A DNA stretch of 64,000 bases from positions 1,697,501 through 1,761,500 of the forward strand of contig NC_014923.1 of NCBI RefSeq assembly GCF_000185905.1, given 5' to 3'. This stretch comes from Mesorhizobium ciceri biovar biserrulae WSM1271 (GTDB taxonomy: Bacteria > Pseudomonadota > Alphaproteobacteria > Rhizobiales > Rhizobiaceae). Numbering within the stretch: the stretch's first letter is position 1; every line of letters begins with the position of its first letter. The notes beneath the pieces are model-generated. The model had not been told where the DNA came from. It ran no database searches and saw nothing but the letters and a program-made list of their open reading frames with translations. The position numbers and the translations under genes are program-made. This document shows, in pieces, positions 21,152 through 30,391 of this stretch.

Positions 21152-22762
21152 TCACGATTCCAGATACGTGTCCGCCCAGTTCGACACCGCCCAGCGCGGG
21201 TTGTTGGCGATGTTGCCGACGGTGTCGCGCGCGACGCTGATGAAACTCCATTCGGCGACGTTGATCAGCGGCAGGTCGGCAGCCACCGCCTTCTGGAATT
21301 CCTTGTAGAGGTCGGTGCGGGCTGATGCGTCGAGCGTCTCCGATGCCTTGGCGATGAGCGCATCGAGCGCATCGTTCTTGTAGCCGCCCTGGTTGGAGAA
21401 CGGCACGCCGTCGGGAATGCCGCTCTGCACCAGGATGGTGGTCGAGATCGCCGGGTCGCCGCGGAACACCGGCGGACCGACCGCGAGATCGAAGGCGTGG
21501 TCGGTGTAGACCGCCTTGATGTGCGCGGCCGAGTCGTTGTTGACCAGCTCAGCGTCGATGCCGATGGCGGCGAGCGCCTGGCGCAAATAGTCGCCGAACT
21601 GTTTTGTCTCGTTGAAATAGGGCGCAGGCAGCAGTTTCAGCGTGAAGCGCTTGCCGTCCGGGCCTTTCTTGTAGCCGGCTTCGTCGAGCAGCGCGTTGGC
21701 CTTGGCGACGTCGAAGGCATAGGTCGGCACATCGGCGGTGTAGAATTGTGGATCGTTCTTCGGCACCGGGCCGGTGGCTGTCGCGGCATAGCCGAGGAAC
21801 ACCGTCTTGACGACGAAATCCTTGTCGATGGCATGGGCGATCGCCTGCCGCACTTTGACGTCGGCCAGTTCCTTGCGGCGATGATTGATCTCGACGACGA
21901 GTTGATAGGTCAGCCCTTCGTAACCCTTGGTGATCACTTTCAGCCCCGGCACTTTCGAGATGCGGTCGAGGTCGGCCAGCGGCACGGCGGAAAAGGCCGC
22001 CAGCTGGATCTCTCCGGCCTCCAGCGCGCTGGCCGCGGACGTGCGATCCGGCAGCACCTGATAGATGATCTCATCGAGATAGGGCTCGTCCTTGCCCCAG
22101 TAGTCGGTGTTTTTGGTCAGCCGGTAATACTGGCCGGCCTTGTACTCGCCGAATTTGAACGGTCCGGTGCCGATGGGCGCGTTGTTGGCCGGGTTGTCCT
22201 CGATCTTGCCAACCTCGTAGATGTGCTTCGGCACCACGCTGCTCAGCGCCGGCAGCGCGTTGCGGATCAGCTGGAACGGCGTCGGCTTGGCGAATTTGAA
22301 CACGGCGGTGAGATCGTCGGGGGTGTCGACGCTGGCCAGATCCTTGAACACGGTGCGGCCGAGATTCTGCAGCGGCTTCCAGATTTGCAGCGCCGAGAAG
22401 GCGACGTCGGCCGAGGTGAACGGCTTGCCGTCATGCCATTTGACGCCGTCGCGCAGTTTGAACGTCACCGAGAGCCCGTCGGCGGCACCCTCCCAGCTCA
22501 GCGCCAGCCTTGGCGCGAGTCCGTCCTTGCCGTCGTAGGAGGCTTCGGCCAGCGTTTCGACGATCTTGCTGGAGATGAAGAAGACGCCGTTGGAGGCGAC
22601 GATCGCCGGGTTGAGGTTGCGCGGTTCGGAATCGGCTGCAAGCACCAGTCGTCCGCCCTTCTTCGGCGTCTGCACCCAGCCCGGTGTCGGGATGGCGGTG
22701 GAGGCCAGCAGCATTGCCGAGCCGGAAAGCATCGTGCGTCTGGAAATCGTGAAACCTGACAT
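21152..22762 (-). CDS. ABC transporter substrate-binding protein, dipeptide family (SBP_bac_5)
   Basis: About 536 residues with ATG at 22762, preceded by GGAG. The N-terminus SGFTISRRTMLSGSAMLLA carries a twin-arginine pattern, suggesting Tat export. The body has family-5 features (LSWEGAADGLSVTFKLRDGVKWHDGKPFTSADV). This family binds peptides, opines, nickel or glutathione. It heads the importer with two permeases and two ATPases. An upstream frame extension to 22804 is open but lacks a good start. Confidence 0.9.
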   Translation of the reverse strand: MSGFTISRRTMLSGSAMLLASTAIPTPGWVQTPKKGGRLVLAADSEPRNLNPAIVASNGVFFISSKIVETLAEASYDGKDGLAPRLALSWEGAADGLSVTFKLRDGVKWHDGKPFTSADVAFSALQIWKPLQNLGRTVFKDLASVDTPDDLTAVFKFAKPTPFQLIRNALPALSSVVPKHIYEVGKIEDNPANNAPIGTGPFKFGEYKAGQYYRLTKNTDYWGKDEPYLDEIIYQVLPDRTSAASALEAGEIQLAAFSAVPLADLDRISKVPGLKVITKGYEGLTYQLVVEINHRRKELADVKVRQAIAHAIDKDFVVKTVFLGYAATATGPVPKNDPQFYTADVPTYAFDVAKANALLDEAGYKKGPDGKRFTLKLLPAPYFNETKQFGDYLRQALAAIGIDAELVNNDSAAHIKAVYTDHAFDLAVGPPVFRGDPAISTTILVQSGIPDGVPFSNQGGYKNDALDALIAKASETLDASARTDLYKEFQKAVAADLPLINVAEWSFISVARDTVGNIANNPRWAVSNWADTYLES

Positions 22763-23136
22763 GATCGAACTCCGTCCTCTCCGCGACCCGGTTGGGCGCG
22801 CCAATACCCCTCGGACGCCGGCAAGCCCGCCAGCATCCTTGCGGCGGCGATTATGAGCCTTGCCGAGGGTTTCGCCAGAGACGGAATTGGCGCATCCTCG
22901 CTTGGCTTTGAAATTTTCGTCCGCTGGACCAGTTTGGAATATGCGCTTCTATCACGTCAATCTGGTAGGACCAAATTGATGGGATATACGGCGGACAAAG
23001 GTATGATGACATCGAACGGTGCTGTTTTCCCTATTTCTGGCTGGACCAGAACGGGCAAAATGGTGCAGATTTGAGTCATGGCCAGGGGATCGCGAGCGGA
23101 ACGGCCGGCGGTCCCAGGCAATTCAGGGAGAGAGAG
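22763..23136. other. Divergent control region with a TGGTnnnACCA operator
   Basis: A 374-base region between the binding-protein gene (minus) and the M24 peptidase gene (plus). TGGTAGGACCA at 22963-22973 matches the dyad TGGTnnnACCA found at four other promoters in this window. A second loose half-site cluster (CTGGACCAG) is at 22924-22932 and again at 23041. An open frame at 22853-23074 has no support as a gene. Confidence 0.55.
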
Positions 23137-24327
23137 ATGAACATTGCTCCGGGCAAGAATGCCGTCGGCAATATCCCGTTCGACCAGGCAAGGGTCGACC
23201 GGCTGATGGAGGAGGCCGGCATCGATGTGCTGCTCGCCACCTCCAAGCACAACACGCAATACCTGCTGGGCGGTTACAAGTTCATCTTCTTCGCCGCCAT
23301 GGATGCGATCGGCCACAGCCGGTACCTGCCGATCGTCGTGTACGAAAAGGGCGGGCCGGACCATGCCGCCTATATCGGCAACCGCATGGAGGGCGGCGAG
23401 CACCAGAACAATCCGTTCTGGACGCCGACGCTGCACGCCGCCTGCTGGGGCACGCTCGACGCCGCCAACCTTGCGGTCGAGCACCTGCAGAAGATCGGCA
23501 AGGCCGGCGCGCGCATCGGCATCGAGCCTGGCTTCCTGCCATCGGACGCCTATACGCTGATCCGCAAGGCGTTGCCGGATGCCAGGCTGATCGATGCGAC
23601 CGACATGCTGGAGCGCATGCGCGCCATCAAGACCGATGCGGAGCTGGAGAAGCTGCGCACGGCCTCCGAACTGATCACCGATTCCATGCTGGCGACCATT
23701 GCCTGGGCGCGTGAAGGCACGACTAAAAGCGAGATCATCGAGCAGCTGCGGCGCGAGGAAACCAATCGCGGCATCCATTTCGAATATTGCCTGCTGACGC
23801 TGGGTGCCAGCCACAACCGCGCCGCTTCACCGCAGGCGTGGGAAAAAGGCGAGGTGCTGTCAATCGATTCCGGCGGCAATTATCACGGCTATATAGGGGA
23901 CCTCTGCCGGATGGGCATTCTCGGCGAACCGGATGCCGAGCTCGAAGATCTGCTGGCCGAGGTCGAGACGGTGCAGCAGGCGGCCTTCTCAAAAGTCAAA
24001 GCGGGCACGCTGGGCGGCGACATGATTTCGCATGCCGAGGGCGTGCTGAAGGCTTCGAAGGTCGCGCCCTACACGGATTTCTTCGCCCATGGCATGGGCC
24101 TGATCACTCACGAGGCGCCGTTCCTGATGACCAACCATCCGGTGACCTATGAAGGCACCTATGCGGCCAAACCGCTGGAGAAGAACATGGTGCTGTCGGT
24201 GGAGACGACCATGCTTCACCCGACACGGGGCTTCATCAAGCTGGAAGACACGCTGGCGGTGACGGAGAGCGGATACGTGATGTTCGGTGATCGGGGCCGG
24301 GGGTGGAACAGGGGTGGGACGGCCTAG
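23137..24327 (+). CDS. M24-family metallopeptidase (Xaa-Pro peptidase/creatinase fold)
   Basis: 396 residues from ATG 23137 with GGGAG upstream. An N-terminal creatinase-like domain (to about 160) precedes the pita-bread catalytic domain, in which all five metal ligands are present: D244, D255, H318, E356 and E370. The family cleaves Xaa-Pro dipeptides or hydrolyses creatine- or ectoine-type C-N bonds. It is divergent from a dipeptide-type importer, so hydrolysis of an imported peptide-like compound is a reasonable guess. Confidence 0.88.
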   Translation: MNIAPGKNAVGNIPFDQARVDRLMEEAGIDVLLATSKHNTQYLLGGYKFIFFAAMDAIGHSRYLPIVVYEKGGPDHAAYIGNRMEGGEHQNNPFWTPTLHAACWGTLDAANLAVEHLQKIGKAGARIGIEPGFLPSDAYTLIRKALPDARLIDATDMLERMRAIKTDAELEKLRTASELITDSMLATIAWAREGTTKSEIIEQLRREETNRGIHFEYCLLTLGASHNRAASPQAWEKGEVLSIDSGGNYHGYIGDLCRMGILGEPDAELEDLLAEVETVQQAAFSKVKAGTLGGDMISHAEGVLKASKVAPYTDFFAHGMGLITHEAPFLMTNHPVTYEGTYAAKPLEKNMVLSVETTMLHPTRGFIKLEDTLAVTESGYVMFGDRGRGWNRGGTA

Positions 24328-24345
24328 CTGGTATTGAGGCTGCTG

Positions 24346-24420
24346 CCCCCTCACCCGGATTGCCATCCGGGAAAAGCAATTCGGGGCAATCCGACCTCTC
24401 CCCGAGGGCAGAGGTCGGAG
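24346..24420. repeat. Short GC-rich repeat, family B, copy 1
   Basis: CCCCCTCACCCGGATTGCC... GCAATTCGGGGCAATCCGACCTCTCCCCGAGG. The same text recurs at 44786-44860 in a longer copy. It lies between the convergent M24 and cupin genes and contains small stems such as GGATTGCC/GGCAATCC. Confidence 0.8.
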
Positions 24421-24437
24421 CCGGAACCGAGGAAAGA

Positions 24438-24863
24438 TCACTGCCCCGGCGGAATCAGCCTGAAATCCGGCAGCTCACGCAAAACCAGTTCAGGTCCTGC
24501 CGGCGAATAGACGACGAACAGCTGCATCGGCCCGTCGCCGGTGTTGAGCGTCGAATGAAAGCGGCTTTCCGGCACGTAGATGGTGCAGCCAGGGCCGACC
24601 TTCTCGACCATCGGATTGCCCTTCTCGTCCTCGACCATCTGTTCGCCATGGCCTGAGATGACGAAGATGATTTCTTCCGCGCCCGGATGGTTGTGGCGCG
24701 TGTGGCCCTTGCCGGAAGGCAGGTCGACGACGCCGCCGGAAAAGCGGGTTGCGCCATTCACTTCGGGTGCCACCGTCAGCGCCAATTTTCCCCAGTCGAA
24801 GCCGAAGGCGCTGACGTCCTTCGGGTACACGAACACTTTGCTCTTGTCGGTCATCTCACTCAT
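24438..24863 (-). CDS. Cupin-domain protein
   Basis: 141 residues from ATG 24863, whose start overlaps the stop of the upstream gene (ATGA). The cupin motif is clear: [18 protein letters not shown] for motif 1 and the later [18 protein letters not shown] for motif 2, with H, H, E and H as metal ligands. It ends a three-gene operon with the two Tm-1-related genes. Role unknown; a small-molecule metal-dependent enzyme or sensor is possible. Confidence 0.85.
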   Translation of the reverse strand: MSEMTDKSKVFVYPKDVSAFGFDWGKLALTVAPEVNGATRFSGGVVDLPSGKGHTRHNHPGAEEIIFVISGHGEQMVEDEKGNPMVEKVGPGCTIYVPESRFHSTLNTGDGPMQLFVVYSPAGPELVLRELPDFRLIPPGQ

Positions 24864-25726
24864 CCCTTCTTTTTCTTGAATGTGGTCTTCTGGCCGCCGA
24901 GCGCGACGGCCTTGAAATCGGCCGTCTGCTTGGCGATCGCGGCTTCCGCCGGCAGCCGTTCCATCGAGCTGGCGCCATAGAAGCCGTGCAGGCCCTTGGC
25001 CTGGGAGAGAATGTAACGGGCGTCGTCGGGCATCGAAATCGGGCCGCCATGGCAAAGCAGGATGACATCCTTGCGCACCGAGCGCGCGGCATTGGCGATG
25101 GCGTCGATCTCCTGAACGCAGTCGTCGAGCGACTTGGCCGACGTGGCGCCGATCGAGCCACCTGTCGTCACACCCATATGGGCGACGACGATGTCGGCGC
25201 CGGCTTTTGTCATGGCGCGGGCCTCATCCGGGTTGAAGACGTAGGGCGTGGTCAAGAGGTCGAGCTTGTGCGCCTCGGCGATCATGTCGACCTCGAGGCC
25301 GAAGCCCATGCCGGTCTCCTCGAAGCTCTGCCGCATGCTGCCGTCGAACAGGCCGATGGTGGGAAAATTCTGCACGCCGGAAAAGCCCATCGTCTTCAGC
25401 TCTGCCAATAGCAGCGGCATGATGACGAACGGGTCGGTGCCGTTGACGCCGGCCAGCACCGGCGTGTGTCTGACCACCGGCAACACCTCATAGGCCATTT
25501 CCTTGACGATCTCGTTGGCGTTGCCATAGGCGAGCAGGCCGGCGGCCGAGCCGCGCCCGGCCATGCGGTAGCGGCCGGAATTGTAGATGATGATGAGGTC
25601 GATGCCACCGGCCTCCTCGGCCTTCGCCGACAGGCCGGTGCCGGCGCCGCCGCCGACGATCGGCACGCCCTTGTCGATCATTCCCCTGAATTTCTTCAAG
25701 ATGTCCTTGCGCGGTATGGCGGGCAT
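24860..25726 (-). CDS. TIM-barrel protein, PEP-hydrolase-like family (Tm-1 C-terminal domain homologue)
   Basis: 288 residues resembling the PF09370-type family (phosphoenolpyruvate hydrolase-like TIM barrel): [19 protein letters not shown] near the start, [20 protein letters not shown], and [12 protein letters not shown] near the end. The same domain forms the C-terminal half of the plant Tm-1 protein, whose N-terminal half is encoded by the next upstream gene here. Enzymatic role in bacteria is not established as far as I know. Confidence 0.85.
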   Translation of the reverse strand: MPAIPRKDILKKFRGMIDKGVPIVGGGAGTGLSAKAEEAGGIDLIIIYNSGRYRMAGRGSAAGLLAYGNANEIVKEMAYEVLPVVRHTPVLAGVNGTDPFVIMPLLLAELKTMGFSGVQNFPTIGLFDGSMRQSFEETGMGFGLEVDMIAEAHKLDLLTTPYVFNPDEARAMTKAGADIVVAHMGVTTGGSIGATSAKSLDDCVQEIDAIANAARSVRKDVILLCHGGPISMPDDARYILSQAKGLHGFYGASSMERLPAEAAIAKQTADFKAVALGGQKTTFKKKKG

Positions 25727-25739
25727 TTTTTGAGGTCTC

Positions 25740-26936
25740 TCACTGTCTGGCGATGTCGAGGAAGGCCGCTGTTGCTGCCTTTGCGAATTCCGGGTCGTTG
25801 ATATGCAGCGGCAGGCGCGTCACGCGGCGCTTGCCGTTGGGCTTGATGGTGCGCTCGATGGCATCGAACAGAACGGCGTCGGCTTCCGGGTCGAAGAAGG
25901 CGCCGCCTTCGATGTCGAGCGCCGAGACGCCTTTTTCTGGGATGAGAAAATGCACCGGTCCCCCGCAGCGGGCGAGCCTGGTGCCGATCCACTCGCCGAT
26001 CGCACGGCATTCGTCCGCCGTGGTGCGCATCAGCGTGACATTGGGATTGTGTTCGTAGAACAGCCGGTCGCGATAGTGTTCCGGGATGGTCGAAGGCGCC
26101 CAGAAGTTCACCATATCGAGCGCGCCGACGGAGCCGACATAGGGCAGCCCCGTGCGTGCGACGGCGCCGAAACGATCCTCCGTCGCCGGCAGCACGCCGC
26201 CGAACAGAAGATCGCAGACTTCGGTCGTGGTGATGTCGACGACGCCGGACAGCAAGCCGCTGTCGGCCAGCTTTTCCATGCTGCGGCCGCCGGTGCCGGT
26301 GGCGTGGAAGACCATGCAGTCATATCCGGAACGGAGCTGGTCGGCGATGGCGGTCACGCAAGGCGTGGTGACGCCGAACATGGTGAGGCCGATCGATGGT
26401 TTGCCGTCGGGTGGTGGCGCCGGGCTGGCCGCCATGCCTGATATGGCTTGAGCCGCGTTGTGCAACACGACACGGGAGAGCCGGTTCAGTCCGGCCATGT
26501 CGGTCACAGAAGGCATCATGATGATGTCGGAGACATCGACGTAGGGAGCGGTGTCGCCGGAGGCGAGCGTCGAGACCATGATCTTGGGCAGGCCGAGCGG
26601 CAGGGCGCGCATGCCCGACGTGACGATCGATGTGCCGCCACCGCCGCCAATGCCGATCATGGCCGCGATGTCGTTGCGCGATTGGGCAAAGCGGGCGAAG
26701 GCGATGCCCATCGCGGCGACCGCGGCGCCGCGATCATTGCCGCCGAGCACGGTTTCACGGCCGCCGGGATGATGGTCGGCGATTTCCCTCGCGCTGATAT
26801 CGACGGGGATGGTTGCGTCGCGCGTTCCGACATCGACACGACAAACGAGGGCGCCCGCAGCCGTGATTGCATCGGCCAGGAAGGCGAGTTCCTCGCCCTT
26901 GGTGTCCGCGGTACCCACCACATAAATACGCTTCAT
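25740..26936 (-). CDS. UPF0261/Tm-1-like ATP-binding protein
   Basis: 398 residues from ATG 26936 ([16 protein letters not shown]). The opening [14 protein letters not shown], the glycine-rich [20 protein letters not shown] and [15 protein letters not shown] identify the UPF0261 family (PF06792), homologous to the ATP-binding N-terminal half of tomato Tm-1. It is 13 bases upstream of the TIM-barrel gene, in the order in which the two halves are fused in plants. Divergent from a TetR regulator. Confidence 0.87.
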   Translation of the reverse strand: MKRIYVVGTADTKGEELAFLADAITAAGALVCRVDVGTRDATIPVDISAREIADHHPGGRETVLGGNDRGAAVAAMGIAFARFAQSRNDIAAMIGIGGGGGTSIVTSGMRALPLGLPKIMVSTLASGDTAPYVDVSDIIMMPSVTDMAGLNRLSRVVLHNAAQAISGMAASPAPPPDGKPSIGLTMFGVTTPCVTAIADQLRSGYDCMVFHATGTGGRSMEKLADSGLLSGVVDITTTEVCDLLFGGVLPATEDRFGAVARTGLPYVGSVGALDMVNFWAPSTIPEHYRDRLFYEHNPNVTLMRTTADECRAIGEWIGTRLARCGGPVHFLIPEKGVSALDIEGGAFFDPEADAVLFDAIERTIKPNGKRRVTRLPLHINDPEFAKAATAAFLDIARQ

Positions 26937-27047
26937 TGCGCTCTCCCAATCCTGGCAGGCGCGATGCCGCCCCCATCGCTCATTGCCCGGGCCACTCGAC
27001 GATGCGGACGCCATTGCAAATTTTTGAGACGCGCGTATCGTATTGGT

Positions 27048-27743
27048 ATGAATGTCTCACGTCAACAATCCGCTGCGAGCGACGAGGCTGAACGGGCAAC
27101 CGGCCCAGTGCCCGAACGTGGGCCACGCGCGCGGACCAAACGGCTGATGCTGGAGACGGCAACAAGGCTGATGCAGGCGGGCGTCACGCCCTCGGTCAGC
27201 GAGGTCGCCGAGGCGGCCGAGGTTTCCCGCGCCACCGCCTATCGTTACTTCCCGAGCCAGTCGGCACTGGTGCAGGCCGTCGTCGACGAGGGGCTGGGGC
27301 CAATCCTCACCTGGCAATCGACCTCCGCCGATGCCGAGCGCCGGGTCGCCGAGCTGTTCGACACGGCCATGCCGCGCATCGAAGCCTTCGAGGCTACGTT
27401 CAAGGCAGCACTGAAGCTGTCGCTCGATCAATGGGCGCGGCGTCAGGCCGGCACGCTGGGCGGTGAGCCCGCCTTTACGCGTGGCCACCGCATCGACCTG
27501 CTGAAGGATGCGATCGCGCCGCTCAAGGGCCGTTTGCCGCCGCGCGACTTCAAGCGGCTGGCACAGGCGCTGTCGCTTATCTTCGGCGTCGAGGTGCTGA
27601 TCGTGCTCAAGGATATCTGGGGGCTGGACAGCCGCCGGACGATGTCGGTCGCACAGTGGGCGGCCGGGGCGCTGGTGCGTGCGGCAGTGGCGGAATCGGT
27701 CGATGAAGGAGGCAGCCTCGATCCGAAGGCAGTCGTGAAATAG
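27048..27743 (+). CDS. TetR-family regulator
   Basis: 231 residues from ATG 27048. HTH at about residues 45-65 (SVSEVAEAAEVSRATAYRYF), followed by a helical ligand domain. It is divergent from the Tm-1-like operon, 111 bases away, so control of that operon is likely. No ribosome site is visible before the start; a 6-bp dyad TGAGAC/GTCTCA (27025-27030 and 27053-27058) brackets the start codon and might be its own operator. Confidence 0.85.
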   Translation: MNVSRQQSAASDEAERATGPVPERGPRARTKRLMLETATRLMQAGVTPSVSEVAEAAEVSRATAYRYFPSQSALVQAVVDEGLGPILTWQSTSADAERRVAELFDTAMPRIEAFEATFKAALKLSLDQWARRQAGTLGGEPAFTRGHRIDLLKDAIAPLKGRLPPRDFKRLAQALSLIFGVEVLIVLKDIWGLDSRRTMSVAQWAAGALVRAAVAESVDEGGSLDPKAVVK

Positions 27744-28102
27744 AGCCTAACTGGTTCGACCAGATTGGCATGCACACTACTGATCTTAGCGGTTGGGTGG
27801 GGTATTGGACAATACCCGATCATATCACTGAGTAGGAAAATCTTGGTAAAACAGGCAGATAAAGCGGTAATCCGATGGAAATGGCCACGTCAAGCTGCCA
27901 AGAAAGGGCTTGACGCGCATGCAAAATTGGTAATACCAGATTGGATCAGAAAAGCGGATCGAAAGTGAGGGCTGCGATCCATTTTCCGGCGGGGCGAGGA
28001 GGCTCGAAACCGGAAAGGTGCGATCACGGGAGGAACTACCAGGGCCGGCCACGTTGCCGGCTCGCACGATAAGGTAGAACGCGCACAAGGGAGGAAATCA
28101 TT
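27744..28102 (+). promoter_or_regulatory. Control region of the CUT1 importer with two TGGTnnnACCA operators
   Basis: TGGTTCGACCA at 27752-27762 and TGGTAATACCA at 27928-27938. The second overlaps a promoter: TTGACG (27910-27915), 15 bases, TAATAC (27931-27936). The arrangement TTGAC(n)-ATTGGTAATACCAGA is almost repeated before the gene at 42376. The operator over the -10 box implies repression. GGGAGGAAATC precedes the start codon at 28103. No gene is seen in this 359-base stretch. Confidence 0.65.
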
Positions 28103-29419
28103 ATGCGCAAGTTAGTGACCAGCGTACTTGCTGGTATCGGCTTAACGCTTGCCTGCGGAACGTCCGTTTACGCGCAGGAAAAGTCACTCACCATCTTCTG
28201 GGCTGAATGGGATCCCGCAAATTATCTGCAGGAGCTCGGCAACGAGTACGAGAAGCAAACCGGCGTCAAGATCACGGTGGAAACCACCCCGTGGGCCGAT
28301 TTCCAGACCAAGGCCTTTACCGAGTTCAACGCCAAGGGCAGCGCCTATGACCTGGTCGTCGGCGACTCGCAATGGCTTGGTGCCGCCTCCGAGGGCGGTC
28401 ACTATGTCGACCTCACCGACTTCGTCAAAGAGAACAAGGTTCTCGACAAGATGGCTCCGGCGACGGTCAAGTTCTACTCCGAATATCCCGGCAACAGCGG
28501 CAAATACTGGTCGATCCCGGCCGAGGGCGACGCCGTGGGCTGGGCCTACCGCAAGGACTGGTTCGAGGATCCGAAGGAAATGGAAGCGTTCAAGGCCAAG
28601 TATGGCTACGACCTTGCCGTTCCGAAGACCTTCAAGGAAATGACCGACATCGCGGAGTTCTTCAACAGGCCCGACCAGAACCGCTACGGCATCGCCATCT
28701 ACACCCAGAACCAGTATGACGGCCTGGCGATGGGCTTCGAGAACGCGCTGTTCTCGTATGGCGGTGAGCTCGGCGACTTCGGCACCTACAAGGTCGACGG
28801 CATCATCAACTCGGACAAGGCGGTGGCCGCGGCGGAAAACTACCGCAAGCTGTTCGGCTTCACGCCTCCGGGCTGGACCAACGCCTTTTTCGTCGAGAAC
28901 AACCAGGCCATCACCGAAGGCCTGGCGGCGATGAGCATGAACTACTTCGCCTTCTTCCCCTCGTTGATCAACGAGGCGTCGAACCCGAACGCCAAGAACA
29001 CCGGCTTCTTCGCCAACCCGGCAGGTCCAGGTGGCGAGCAGTTCGCCGCGCTCGGCGGCCAGGGCATTTCCGTCGTCTCCTATTCCAACAACAAGGAAGA
29101 GGCGATGAAATTCCTGAAGTGGTTCATCCAGGACGATACGCAGAAGAAGTGGGCGGCCCTCGGCGGCTACACCTGCAACAAGGCCGTGCTGGAATCGGCC
29201 GAGTTCCAGAACGCCACGCCCTACAACAAGGCCTTCTACGACACGATGTTCAAGGTCAAGGACTTCTGGGCGGTGCCGGAGTATGCGGAACTGCTGCAGC
29301 AGCTCAACCAGCGTGTCTATCCGTACATCGTAAACGGCGATGGTACGGCCAAGGAAATGCTGGATGCGCTGGCGAAGGATTGGGACGCCACGTTCAAGAA
29401 ATACGGCCGCGGCCAATAG
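28103..29419 (+). CDS. CUT1 sugar ABC transporter, extracellular binding protein (SBP_bac_1)
   Basis: 438 residues with a signal peptide (MRKLVTSVLAGIGLTLACG... cleavage near VYA-QE), then a family-1 sugar-binding fold (KSLTIFWAEWDPANYLQELGNEYE; ITVETTPWADFQTKAFTEF). First gene of an importer with two permeases, a small membrane protein and two ATPases. A strong terminator-like hairpin follows it, which should favour its higher expression. Substrate not deducible; neighbours suggest a sugar, glycoside or polyol. Confidence 0.92.
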   Translation: MRKLVTSVLAGIGLTLACGTSVYAQEKSLTIFWAEWDPANYLQELGNEYEKQTGVKITVETTPWADFQTKAFTEFNAKGSAYDLVVGDSQWLGAASEGGHYVDLTDFVKENKVLDKMAPATVKFYSEYPGNSGKYWSIPAEGDAVGWAYRKDWFEDPKEMEAFKAKYGYDLAVPKTFKEMTDIAEFFNRPDQNRYGIAIYTQNQYDGLAMGFENALFSYGGELGDFGTYKVDGIINSDKAVAAAENYRKLFGFTPPGWTNAFFVENNQAITEGLAAMSMNYFAFFPSLINEASNPNAKNTGFFANPAGPGGEQFAALGGQGISVVSYSNNKEEAMKFLKWFIQDDTQKKWAALGGYTCNKAVLESAEFQNATPYNKAFYDTMFKVKDFWAVPEYAELLQQLNQRVYPYIVNGDGTAKEMLDALAKDWDATFKKYGRGQ

Positions 29420-29432
29420 CCGACATGTAGTG

Positions 29433-29466
29433 CGGAGGAGGCCTGCGCCTCCTCCGTTTTCTTTTT
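29433..29466 (+). terminator. Partial terminator between binding-protein and permease genes
   Basis: CGGAGGAGGC (29433-29442), loop CTGC, GCCTCCTCCG (29447-29456), then TTTTCTTTTTC. A perfect 10-bp stem with T-run. Being inside the operon, it likely acts as an attenuator giving more binding protein than membrane components. Confidence 0.85.
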
Positions 29467-29484
29467 CAGGAATGGGAGCAGGTC

Positions 29485-30390
29485 TTGGCGACCACAATGA
29501 TCACACCGCTGAATACCTCCTCCAGAGCCGCCTCTCGCGGCCTCAGCGACATTTCGATACGCAACCTCTTCATCATTCCGACGATCGTGTTCCTGATCGT
29601 CTTCAACATCTTTCCGCTGATCTATTCGCTCGGCTATTCCTTCACTGACTTCCGCGCATCGACCAATGCGCCGGCCAATTTCGTCGGACTGAAGAACTAT
29701 CGCGAGCTCCTCAGCGACCCGTATATCTGGAACAATTTCGCGGTGACCGCGAAATACGTCATCGTCTCGGTCGTCGGTCAGGTTGTCGTCGGCTTTGGAA
29801 CGGCAATGCTGCTCAATCGCACCATTCCGCTCAAGGGCCTGATCACGACATTGCTGCTCTTGCCGATGATGCTCTCGATGGCGGTGGTCGGCCTGTTCTG
29901 GAAGCTGCTCTACGATCCGTCCTGGGGTGTCATCAACTACGTGCTCGACCTCGGCAAATTCCAATGGCTCGGCGACCCGAAGATGGCGCTCTACGCGGTC
30001 GCGTTCACGGACATCTGGATGTGGTCGCCCTTCGTCATGCTGTTATCGCTCGCCGGGCTTTCGGCGGTGCCGAAGCATCTTTACGAAGCTGCCGCGATCG
30101 ACCGCGCCGGGCCGTTCTATACCTTCTTCCGCATCACGCTGCCGCTGGTCGCGCCGATCCTGATGATCGCGGTCATCTTCCGCACCATGGAAGCCTTCAA
30201 GACTTTCGATCTTGCCTATGTGCTGTCGACGCAGCCGAGCACGGAGGTGATTTCCATCCGTCTCTACAAGATGGCTTTCCAGGAATGGCAGACGGGGCGC
30301 TCCTGCGCGCTTGCCTATATCGTGCTGATCATGGTGCTGGCGATCACCAACATCTATGTGAAATACCTCAACAAAGTTAAGGAGCGCTGA
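29485..30390 (+). CDS. CUT1 sugar ABC transporter permease (MalF/UgpA-like)
   Basis: About 301 residues with six membrane segments and the EAA loop (YEAAAIDRAGPFYTFFRITLPLVAPI). TTG at 29485 is used because GGGAG lies six bases upstream; ATG at 29497 in the same frame is the alternative. It pairs with the second permease that starts two bases after its stop. Confidence 0.9.
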   Translation: MATTMITPLNTSSRAASRGLSDISIRNLFIIPTIVFLIVFNIFPLIYSLGYSFTDFRASTNAPANFVGLKNYRELLSDPYIWNNFAVTAKYVIVSVVGQVVVGFGTAMLLNRTIPLKGLITTLLLLPMMLSMAVVGLFWKLLYDPSWGVINYVLDLGKFQWLGDPKMALYAVAFTDIWMWSPFVMLLSLAGLSAVPKHLYEAAAIDRAGPFYTFFRITLPLVAPILMIAVIFRTMEAFKTFDLAYVLSTQPSTEVISIRLYKMAFQEWQTGRSCALAYIVLIMVLAITNIYVKYLNKVKER

Positions 30391-30391
30391 G

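Noticed and set aside
22853..23074. Possible 73-codon gene before the M24 peptidase
   Set aside because: No ribosome site, no domain, and it covers the operator region; more likely promoter DNA.
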